64,000 nucleotides of DNA, taken from contig JAZKZV010000006.1 of assembly GCA_045612845.1 (NCBI GenBank), positions 62,001 through 126,000 on the forward strand. Reading direction: 5' to 3'. The notes beneath the pieces are model-generated. The model was given only the letters and a program-made list of their open reading frames with translations. It was not told where the DNA came from and did no database searches. The translations under genes were made by a program, and so were the position numbers. Below, in pieces: positions 22,655-28,965 of this stretch (its first letter is position 1; each line of letters begins with the position of its first letter). This stretch comes from Ornithomonoglobus_A sp045612845. GTDB lineage: Bacteria; Bacillota; Clostridia; UBA1381.

Positions 22655-23551
22655 TTATTCATCAATTTTATATCCAAAATTTTTAAGTAAAAAATCGCTG
22701 TTTCGCCAATCCTCTTTTACTTTTACCCAAAGCTCAAGATAAACCTTTTTATCGAGCATTTCTTCTATATCTTTTCTTGCAAGCGAGCCAATCTGCTTTA
22801 ACATTGCCCCGTTTTTACCAATTATTATACCCTTGTGCGCTTTCTTTTCGCAAAAGATAGTCGCATATATTTTAGTTACGTGGTCAAGCTCCTGCACCTT
22901 TGAAATTTCTATTGCTATTCCGTGCGGAACCTCCTGTTGCAGAAGATAGAGCATTTTCTCTCTTATAATCTCCGACGCAATCTGACGTTCCGGCTGGTCA
23001 GTTACCATCTCCTCGTCATAAAGAAGCGGACCCTCAGGAATATAGTCGCGGAGTGTATTAAATAAAATATCAATTCCGTCACCCTCCTTTGCACTTATGG
23101 GCACAATAGAATCAAAATCGTACATACTCGAATAGTCTGCTATTTTAGGTAATAAATCCTCTTTCTTAACAAGGTCAACCTTGTTAAGAATAAGTATGCA
23201 TGGTACACCTGTTTTACTAAGTGATGTTGCAATCTCCCTTTCTATTTCCGCAATAGGTCTTGTAGAATCAACCACAAAAAGAATAACATCTGTATCATTC
23301 ATTGCGCTGTTTACTGTCCCCAACATAAAATTACCAAGCTTGTTTGCCGGCTTATGAATTCCCGGTGTATCGGTAAATATTATCTGCTCAGTATCTGTTG
23401 TGTGTATAGCAAGAATTTTATTTCGTGTTGTTTGAGGTTTTTCCGAAATAATAGCAATTTTCTGCCCTGCAATTTCGTTTAATAGAGTGGATTTGCCCAC
23501 ATTTGGCATACCGATTATTGCGACAAATCCCGATTTGAATTTTCTATTCAT
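22655..23551 (-). CDS. era: GTPase Era
   Basis: 298 residues, normal length. Era binds 16S rRNA 3' end and is needed for 30S maturation. The N-terminal GTPase domain has G1 GMPNVGKSTLLNE, G3 DTPGIHKPANKLG, G4 NKVD and SAKEGDGID. The C-terminal KH domain has the conserved EVPHGIAIEI, then IGKNGAMLKQIGSLARKDIE and WVKVKEDWRNSD. The ATG follows AAAGGGAC. It sits between ybeY upstream and yqzL-recO downstream; dgkA and cdd, which separate ybeY and era in Bacillus, are missing. Confidence 0.97.
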   Translation of the reverse strand: MNRKFKSGFVAIIGMPNVGKSTLLNEIAGQKIAIISEKPQTTRNKILAIHTTDTEQIIFTDTPGIHKPANKLGNFMLGTVNSAMNDTDVILFVVDSTRPIAEIEREIATSLSKTGVPCILILNKVDLVKKEDLLPKIADYSSMYDFDSIVPISAKEGDGIDILFNTLRDYIPEGPLLYDEEMVTDQPERQIASEIIREKMLYLLQQEVPHGIAIEISKVQELDHVTKIYATIFCEKKAHKGIIIGKNGAMLKQIGSLARKDIEEMLDKKVYLELWVKVKEDWRNSDFLLKNFGYKIDE

Positions 23552-23625
23552 TTGTTATATGTCCCTTTCTATAGAATGTTTTAATAATATGTATTATTTT
23601 CTGTTTAGGTCTGTAAAAATTTGGT

Positions 23626-23685
23626 GTAGGGACAGATGCCCACATCTGTCCGTTAACGGGTCGATGTAGGCATCGACCCCTACGA
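23626..23685. repeat. Two adjoining family C hairpins, copy C7
   Basis: GTAGGGACAGATG...CATCTGTCCG is followed after TTAACG by GGTCGATG...CATCGACCCCTAC in opposite orientation, making a head-to-head pair. The second supplies the TAG stop codon of ybeY on the minus strand. Confidence 0.75.
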
Positions 23686-24171
23686 CCGTAATATTCCAAG
23701 AGAAGTAAGCACCATTTCCTGTTTTTGGCACATAATTTCTTCGCCCTCTTTATCATCTACATGGTCATAACCCAAAAGATGAAGCATAGAATGTGCAACC
23801 AAAAAAGCAACCTCACGTGTAAAGCTGTGTCCGAACTCTATTGACTGCTCCCTCGCTCTTTCCAGAGAAATAACAATATCACCGAGCATAATCAAATCAT
23901 CATCATACTCAAATTCATTATCAATTATCTGTCCCTCTTCGTCAAATTCAAGCATAGGAAAAGAAAGCACATCTGTTGGTGAGTCAATAGAACGGTGCTC
24001 TTTGTTTATTTCTCTTATATTTTCGTTATCGGTAAGAGTCAGACTTATCTGTGCGTCAAAATCGCACTCCTCCCCGCTCATAACACGCTCGCAAACGTTC
24101 TTGATGAGCAAAGAAAGCTCAGGAGTAAATTCCTCTTTATTCTGTTCGTTTTCTATTATTAGATCTACCAT
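23680..24171 (-). CDS. ybeY: Endoribonuclease YbeY (rRNA maturation)
   Basis: 163 residues from the ATG at 24171, the start that gives a family-normal N-terminus (VDLIIENEQNKEEF); it lies within the end of phoH, consistent with coupling. YbeY is a zinc-dependent single-strand RNase for 16S rRNA 3'-end processing and ribosome quality control. The substrate-side motif STDVLSFPM appears as SPTDVLSFPML. The zinc motif is AHSMLHLLGYDH (H-x3-H-x5-H); the usual Gly after the first His is Ser. The stop codon is contributed by repeat C7, so the C-terminus may have been trimmed or remodelled by that repeat. Confidence 0.95.
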   Translation of the reverse strand: MVDLIIENEQNKEEFTPELSLLIKNVCERVMSGEECDFDAQISLTLTDNENIREINKEHRSIDSPTDVLSFPMLEFDEEGQIIDNEFEYDDDLIMLGDIVISLERAREQSIEFGHSFTREVAFLVAHSMLHLLGYDHVDDKEGEEIMCQKQEMVLTSLGILRS

Positions 24172-25135
24172 TTCTTCTTTCCTTTTCCTCGTCGTATTTT
24201 GCATATGCTTTAATAATCTGTCCAACAAGCGGATGACGTACAACGTCCTTTTCCGTCAGGGTACAAAAAGCAATATCCTCAATATTTTTAAGAACCTTAA
24301 TTGCCTCTTTAAGACCCGACTTCTTATCGCCCGGCAGGTCAACCTGTGTTATATCACCTGTAATTATGGCGCGTGAGCCAAAACCGATACGTGTTAAAAA
24401 CATCTTCATCTGTTCGGGAGTTGTATTTTGTGCCTCGTCGAGAATAATAAAGGAATTATCAAGAGTACGTCCTCTCATATATGCGAGCGGTGCAACCTCA
24501 ATTACACCTTTTTCCTGATACCTTAAAAAACCCTCACCGCCGAGCATTTCGTACATTCCGTCATAAAGAGGTCTTAAATACGGGTCAACCTTGTTTTGTA
24601 AATCACCAGGTAAAAAACCAAGCTTTTCTCCTGCCTCAACTGCAGGACGTGTTAAGATAATGCGGTTAACCTCCTTACGTTTTAGAGCAGTAACAGCCAT
24701 TGCTACCGCAAGGTATGTTTTTCCTGTCCCCGCAGGACCTATTCCGAATACTATTGTATTATCCTTTATTGCGTCGGTGTATTTTTTCTGACCAAGGGTT
24801 TTTGTTTTTATAGGTGTTCCCTTTATGTTAATAGCAACAACGTCGTCGCCCATCATTTTAAGGTCTATTCCCCCATTTTCCTGCACCATTGTTATTGCAT
24901 AGAGAATTTTTTGCGTATCTATTCTCTCGCCCGAAGCAACAATGCGCATAAGAATTGAGATAACCTCCTCAGCCTTTTCTACACTCTCCTCTTCGCCCTT
25001 AATCTGCAAAGTATTTTCCCTTGTCGAAACGGTAACGTTAAGGGACTTTTCCACAAGCTTCATGTTAGAGTCAAAGCTTCCGAACAGCATGGATAAATCC
25101 ACATTCTCTTGTATCTCTATTTGTCTTATCAGCAA
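24137..25135 (-). CDS. phoH: PhoH family ATPase
   Basis: 332 residues. It begins with a KH-like RNA-binding region (about 1-75), followed by the PhoH ATPase domain with P-loop GPAGTGKTYLAVAMA, LTRPAVEAGEKLGFLPGDL, PLYDGMYEML, Walker B FIILDEAQNTTPEQMK and ITGDITQVDLP. PhoH proteins are RNA helicase-like ATPases, usually paired with YbeY, as here. The start is TTG at 25135, set by GAGGAG located at the end of yqfD. It overlaps ybeY by 35 bases. Confidence 0.94.
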   Translation of the reverse strand: MLIRQIEIQENVDLSMLFGSFDSNMKLVEKSLNVTVSTRENTLQIKGEEESVEKAEEVISILMRIVASGERIDTQKILYAITMVQENGGIDLKMMGDDVVAINIKGTPIKTKTLGQKKYTDAIKDNTIVFGIGPAGTGKTYLAVAMAVTALKRKEVNRIILTRPAVEAGEKLGFLPGDLQNKVDPYLRPLYDGMYEMLGGEGFLRYQEKGVIEVAPLAYMRGRTLDNSFIILDEAQNTTPEQMKMFLTRIGFGSRAIITGDITQVDLPGDKKSGLKEAIKVLKNIEDIAFCTLTEKDVVRHPLVGQIIKAYAKYDEEKERRNGRSNNRKRTE

Positions 25136-25142
25136 AAATTAT

Positions 25143-26351
25143 TCACTCCTCTTTTTGTATTGGTATACTCACACCTATATCCTCTTCTACCGTCATTTTT
25201 AAGGATACAGATATGGAATTTTCATTTAATTTTTCATAACTGACCTCGGAGGATAAAAGCTCGGCATTTTTAAGAAGCTCTTTTACTATTTTCTCCTCAA
25301 GGTCATTTTTTGCCATTTCCACAGCCACATCGAGCATTAAAGGCTCGCTCTGGATTTCGACCTCCTCGCAAACACGCTTGTTAATGCATATACCGCAATA
25401 GCCAAAATACGGGAGCTTAAGCTCGTGGCGTGAATATGTATCGTTACAATTTTCATAGGGACACAAAACATCTTCGAACGAATTAAAAAGCCTGCCGAAT
25501 GCTTCGAGCGAAAAATGACGCTTTTTACGTCCCGTAGGTAATCTGCTTTCGTAATTTAAACTGTAAATACCGCTTTTCTGGTGCAGTGTAATTGCGCGCA
25601 CAGTTCCCAAGGAATGAACATACATATAATTCTCTTCCTCATACTGTCTGAAAATGGGTACCTTAGAGCTTATTAAAACATCACCTGCATTAACCGTTTC
25701 GCCTATCCGTGCCAAATCGTGTCCTTTAAGGGTGTTAATGCTTGTTATAAAGCCATCACGTGATGCAACAATATCGCAAAGCTCATCACTTGCCACGTTA
25801 ATCATGGGAAGGTGCTTTTCGTAAATTTCCACCCTCGCCTTTGCGCCCTCTATATATATCCAGCCCCAGGCAATATTATCCGTTTTGTTAATAAGACTTT
25901 GCTTTATAATTTGCTTGTCTTTTATGTCCCTCTTTTTTGCGCCAACATATACACCGTCGTCTTTCAGTATCGAAATTATCTCGTCATAATCTGAATCCTT
26001 TACCCCGTTTATTTCTATAACCCATATGTACTGAGAGGTTATAGTAAAAAACAGAATAAACAAAACAATTCCCAAAAAGAAGGTGTAGCGTGTTTTATAG
26101 TTTTTATAAAGATTATACAAGCCCGCTTTTTTTATTATTTTTACCGATACGCGGGTTTTGTATACAATGGGCCTTATTTTAAAAAAATCACTTTTTTGCA
26201 TATGCAAAACGAGAGAGTTGTTTTGTGTTTTCAAAAGCTTGTAAATAATAATACCGCGCCTTGCACAAATGCTCAAAAATCGTTCCGATTCGGCCCCGCA
26301 TATTTCTATTATAACATATCCTTTCAAAAAATGAAATAGTCTATTAAACAT
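25143..26351 (-). CDS. yqfD: Sporulation protein YqfD
   Basis: 402 residues. The N-terminal soluble part is about 1-95, then one transmembrane helix (FFLGIVLFILFFTITSQYIWVIEI), then a large domain on the far side that contains SYDEIISILK-like sequence (DSDYDEIISILKDDGVYVGAKKRDI) and a conserved DIVASRDGFITSINTLKGHDLARIGETVNAGDVLISS stretch. This is the YqfD family, made in the mother cell under sigma-E and needed for efficient spore formation; mechanism unknown. It follows yqfC by 15 bases and precedes phoH. Confidence 0.92.
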   Translation of the reverse strand: MFNRLFHFLKGYVIIEICGAESERFLSICARRGIIIYKLLKTQNNSLVLHMQKSDFFKIRPIVYKTRVSVKIIKKAGLYNLYKNYKTRYTFFLGIVLFILFFTITSQYIWVIEINGVKDSDYDEIISILKDDGVYVGAKKRDIKDKQIIKQSLINKTDNIAWGWIYIEGAKARVEIYEKHLPMINVASDELCDIVASRDGFITSINTLKGHDLARIGETVNAGDVLISSKVPIFRQYEEENYMYVHSLGTVRAITLHQKSGIYSLNYESRLPTGRKKRHFSLEAFGRLFNSFEDVLCPYENCNDTYSRHELKLPYFGYCGICINKRVCEEVEIQSEPLMLDVAVEMAKNDLEEKIVKELLKNAELLSSEVSYEKLNENSISVSLKMTVEEDIGVSIPIQKEE

Positions 26352-26366
26352 TTTTTACCTCTTTTT

Positions 26367-26645
26367 TTAATTTTCGTATCCGATTTTTTTAAAATAGCCT
26401 AAAATGAGCATATCATTGGTGCGGATATGCTCAATTTCCAATTTATCTCCGTAAACACCAAGAATACCCTCCTGAGTTTTTATAAGAATCTCGTTATCGG
26501 AGAATTTTATAATACCGCGATGGTTTTCTATATAAATTTCCCGACTTCCTGTAATGATAAGTCGGGGAAGGTCCATTATAATATCCTTGGGTATACCCCA
26601 CATATCCGAAAAGGTTTCTTTTATAGGTTTAATAATAATCCCCAC
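26367..26645 (-). CDS. yqfC: Sporulation protein YqfC
   Basis: 92 residues, normal length. IPKDIIMDLPRLIITGSREIYIENHRGIIKFSDNEI is the family signature (DLPR ... IENHRG). It is the mother-cell partner of YqfD. The start codon is not fully settled: the GTG at 26645 overlaps the only SD-like sequence, AAGGTGGGG, and no ATG is available before an upstream in-frame stop. It is the first gene of the minus-strand cluster. A CATACAAA sequence about 30 bases upstream resembles a sigma-E -10 and lies in one arm of a perfect inverted repeat. Confidence 0.9.
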   Translation of the reverse strand: MGIIIKPIKETFSDMWGIPKDIIMDLPRLIITGSREIYIENHRGIIKFSDNEILIKTQEGILGVYGDKLEIEHIRTNDMLILGYFKKIGYEN

Positions 26646-26658
26646 CTTAAATGTAATA

Positions 26659-26707
26659 TATTTATTTGTATGTTATTTCTTGCGAAATAATAACATACAA
26701 ATAAATA
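26659..26707. repeat. Perfect 19-bp inverted repeat upstream of yqfC
   Basis: Arms TATTTATTTGTATGTTATT (26659-26677) and AATAACATACAAATAAATA (26689-26707) are separated by 11 bases. It begins about 13 bases upstream of the yqfC start and overlaps the region where a sigma-E promoter would be expected. Confidence 0.8.
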
Positions 26708-26766
26708 GTAATTGAATTTATCAAAGGTCTGCAAAAAAAGCCCAAATTACCATTTTGGGAAGCAAT

Positions 26767-26794
26767 GTAGGGGACGGCGTCCTCGACGTCCCGA
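26767..26794. repeat. Family C short hairpin repeat, copy C8
   Basis: GTAGGGGACGGCGTCCTCGA then CGTCCCG, preceded by TTACCATTTT..AAGCA.T. The preceding segment is shared with copy C10 at about 59110, so this repeat unit extends about 20 bases beyond the hairpin in these two copies. Confidence 0.8.
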
Positions 26795-26886
26795 ACATAC
26801 GCCGTCGCTTTTTGGGGACGGCAAGTGCGAACAATTTTCTTGCGGACAAAATATAGCTTTAACAGAGCAAGGAAAAGGAGAACAAA

Positions 26887-27942
26887 ATGAAAAAATTTCT
26901 TTTACAGATAAGCGCAGTATGTATAATCTATTTTATAATCACACATCCCACACAGTCAATTACATATTGTAACGACGCATTGGACATGTGCTTTGGAATT
27001 ATTGTCCCCACACTGTTTCCGTTTTTTGTGTGCTCGGGACTTTTGATATATTCGGGATTTTGCGAAACGCTCTCAAAGATTTTTCAGTTTTGTATGAGAC
27101 CGTTATTTTGTGTGTCCCCAATGGGTGCGTCTGCTTTTGTTTTAGGTATTGTAAGCGGATATCCGATAGGCGCAGTTACCGCGGGCGAGCTATATAAAAA
27201 CAACTACATAACAAAAACAGAAGCCGAACGTCTTCTTGCTTTTTGCAACAATTCAGGACCGCTTTTTATTTTGTGCAGTGTAGGCGTAGCAATGTATTCT
27301 AATATAAGATACGGAGTGGCTCTTTATATCTGCCACATCATTGCGTCGGTTATTACGGGAGTAATTTTCAGGTTCTATAAGCACGGAGATTATATGTCCC
27401 CCAAAACAATTATGACAAGCGACGAAAAAAGCATGGGCACAATTTTCTCGATATCCTTAAACAATGCAATTTCGAATATGCTTACTGTTTGCGGTGCGGT
27501 TGTTTTCTTTAGTGTGGTATCAAGAATTTTAGTCGACCATTTACCGCTTGAGGGTACACTCTATGCAATCACAGTTTCGTTTTTGGAGTTTGTAAGCGGA
27601 ACAAAGGCGATATCGTTACTTAATATAGATATGGGAACAAAGCTAATACTCAGCGCGTTTGCGGTAGGCTTTGCGGGACTGAGCGTGCATTTACAGGTGC
27701 TCTCATCAGTAGCAAAGTACGAGCTTTCGCTTTTGCCATACCTTGTCGGAAAGCTTGTGCACGGACTGTTGTCGGCACTCTTTATGGTGATTTATCTAAA
27801 AATAAACCCAATAACCGTATCGGTGTTCTCGTCATCAATAGAAAAATCGTTTGCAGTAAGCGCGTCATACACCGTTGTTGTGGCAATGATTTGTGTTATT
27901 ATGGTTATGGCGCTAAAGCTTGTAAAAAAACCAACAGCGTAA
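26887..27942 (+). CDS. ylbJ: Sporulation integral membrane protein YlbJ
   Basis: 351 residues with about eight hydrophobic segments. The conserved family stretches are GIIVPTLFPFFVCSGLLIYSGF, VLGIVSGYPIGAVTAGELY and RLLAFCNNSGPLFILCSVGVAM, which form a nucleoside-transporter-like gate fold. YlbJ is a sigma-E-dependent mother-cell membrane protein needed for a heat-resistant spore and for germinant-receptor and dipicolinate-related processes. An AAGGAG site precedes the ATG. It stands alone, divergent from yqfC across repeat C8 and the 19-bp inverted repeat, followed by repeat A12 as a probable terminator. Confidence 0.9.
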   Translation: MKKFLLQISAVCIIYFIITHPTQSITYCNDALDMCFGIIVPTLFPFFVCSGLLIYSGFCETLSKIFQFCMRPLFCVSPMGASAFVLGIVSGYPIGAVTAGELYKNNYITKTEAERLLAFCNNSGPLFILCSVGVAMYSNIRYGVALYICHIIASVITGVIFRFYKHGDYMSPKTIMTSDEKSMGTIFSISLNNAISNMLTVCGAVVFFSVVSRILVDHLPLEGTLYAITVSFLEFVSGTKAISLLNIDMGTKLILSAFAVGFAGLSVHLQVLSSVAKYELSLLPYLVGKLVHGLLSALFMVIYLKINPITVSVFSSSIEKSFAVSASYTVVVAMICVIMVMALKLVKKPTA

Positions 27943-27952
27943 GTTATAAAGC

Positions 27953-28045
27953 CAGAAGGCTGCCTATATAAATTCGATATTGCGAGTTTCAAATTCGTAA
28001 GAATTTGTCTGTTAGAGCAATAGAATTTATATAGGTTGCCTTCTG
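27953..28045. repeat. Family A interspersed repeat, copy A12
   Basis: Arms CAGAAGGC and GCCTTCTG pair. The core is the cleanest forward example: AAATTCGATATTGCGAGTTT, hairpin CAAATTCGTAAGAATTTG, then TCTGTTAGAGCAATAGAATT. It is the probable ylbJ terminator. Confidence 0.9.
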
Positions 28046-28076
28046 TTCTATTTTAAATAAAGAAAGTTATAATAAT

Positions 28077-28177
28077 ACAGAGGGGACAATCTGTATAAAT
28101 TCTGTTACTCAGACAGTTAAATCCGCTGGATTTAAAACTCGTAACATCGAATTTACACAGACAGTCCCCGCTGTTTT
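28077..28177. repeat. Family A interspersed repeat, copy A13
   Basis: Arms ACAG.GGGGAC and GTCCCC.CTGT. The core is in reverse orientation with the GC-changed apical hairpin TTAAATCCGCTGGATTTAA. It ends just before the promoter of the leader at 28225. Confidence 0.9.
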
Positions 28178-28189
28178 AAATAAAAACAT

Positions 28190-28218
28190 TTGACAAAACC
28201 GACCAATAATGCTATACT
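28190..28218 (+). promoter_or_regulatory. Sigma-A promoter for the leader RNA and SLOG gene
   Basis: TTGACA at 28190-28195 and TATACT at 28213-28218 with a 17-base spacer. The expected transcript start, about 28225, is exactly the first base of the leader's closing stem. Confidence 0.9.
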
Positions 28219-28224
28219 GTAGAT

Positions 28225-28389
28225 ACCACATAAACGAATATTTATATATATCATAGGGAAAATAACCTTTGTAAAAAGGTGTTTTCTCTCTTAGTCTTTC
28301 TCTATGATGTGTATAGGAAATTCGTTTGTGTGGTGCAAATTGAGGGATTACACTTTTTTGGTGTGTTCCTCAATGGAGCACACTTTTTT
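28225..28389 (+). ncRNA. Structured 5' leader with alternative terminator/antiterminator hairpins (candidate riboswitch)
   Basis: The closing stem pairs 28225-28239 (ACCACATAAACGAAT) with 28320-28334 (ATTCGTTTGTGTGGT), 15 bp with one G-U. A second stem pairs 28243-28256 with 28302-28315 (TATATATATCATAG with CTATGATGTGTATA, two G-U). An inner hairpin is at 28258-28286 (GAAAA, CCTTT / AAGG, TTTTC). A single-stranded pyrimidine-rich segment (about 28287-28301) lies between them. Downstream, GTGTGTTCC (28361-28369) and GGAGCACAC (28375-28383) followed by T6 form an intrinsic terminator. ATTGAGG (28339-28345) can instead pair with CCTCAAT (28368-28374), which would prevent it. The gene's ribosome binding site follows at once. 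I do not recognise the class; it lacks T-box, purine, SAM, TPP, glycine or lysine motifs known to me. Confidence 0.7.
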
Positions 28390-28404
28390 ATTGGGGGAAC
28401 TTTT

Positions 28405-28740
28405 ATGAAATTAGCAATCGTAGGCTCAAGGAGTATAAAAAAGCTTGATATTTCGCCGTACATAACTCCTGATGTTAACCTTATAATATCAGGCGGAGCA
28501 ATGGGAGTAGATACAATAGCAGAGCAATATGCAGACAGAGTGAGAATGTCAAAGCTCATAATAAGACCACAATATAATTTAATGGGAAGAAGAGCACCGC
28601 TTGCAAGAAATGAGATTATAGTAAAAATGTGCGATAAAGTTCTGGCTTTCTGGGACGGAACGTCAAGAGGAACAAAGTACACAATAGATTATGCAAGAAA
28701 ATTAAATAAAGAAGTTCAGGTTGTATATGTAAATCAATAA
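28405..28740 (+). CDS. SLOG/DUF2493-like Rossmann-fold protein
   Basis: 111 residues from the ATG at 28405, preceded by GGGGGAA; upstream in-frame ATGs lie inside the structured leader and are rejected. The motif order KLAIVGSRSI, LIISGGAMGVDTIAEQYA, APLARNEIIVKMCD and LAFWDGTSRGTKYTIDYARK is that of DUF2493 and the SLOG superfamily (nucleotide-derived-ligand binding, related to DprA and LOG proteins). No partner domain is present. It is probably a small ligand-binding or nucleotide-processing protein; exact role unknown. Transcription appears to be gated by the leader at 28225-28389, and the gene is followed by terminator-like repeat A14. Confidence 0.8.
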   Translation: MKLAIVGSRSIKKLDISPYITPDVNLIISGGAMGVDTIAEQYADRVRMSKLIIRPQYNLMGRRAPLARNEIIVKMCDKVLAFWDGTSRGTKYTIDYARKLNKEVQVVYVNQ

Positions 28741-28743
28741 CGC

Positions 28744-28841
28744 AGAGAGGACTGTCTGTGTAAATTCGATGTTGCGAGTTTTAAATCCAACGGATTTAAC
28801 TGTCCCTGAACAGAATTTATACAGATTGTCCTCTCTTTTTT
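28744..28841. repeat. Family A interspersed repeat, copy A14
   Basis: Arms AGAGAGGAC and GTCCTCTCT followed by T-rich sequence. The core is in forward orientation with apical hairpin TTAAATCCAACGGATTTAA. It is the probable terminator between the SLOG gene and lysS. Confidence 0.9.
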
Positions 28842-28855
28842 ATATAAACTTTTAT

Positions 28856-28884
28856 TTGACAATTTGGCAGATTTGTTATATAAT
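28856..28884 (+). promoter_or_regulatory. Consensus sigma-A promoter for lysS
   Basis: TTGACA at 28856-28861 and TATAAT at 28879-28884, spacer 17, about 80 bases before the lysS ATG. Confidence 0.92.
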
Positions 28885-28965
28885 GTAAAATGTATAAATA
28901 TGTTTAAAAAAAGACACAGATAAATCATCGGTTGTACAATGTACAACTCAGAAAGGAAGAGCAAA

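Noticed and set aside
28225..28340. 6S RNA or another housekeeping RNA at the SLOG-gene leader
   Set aside because: The element is shorter than 6S RNA, lacks a large symmetric central bubble, and is followed directly by an attenuator and a ribosome binding site.
1593..28841. The regularly recurring family A repeats as a CRISPR array
   Set aside because: Copies are kilobases apart, vary in orientation and arms, and have no spacer regularity or cas genes.
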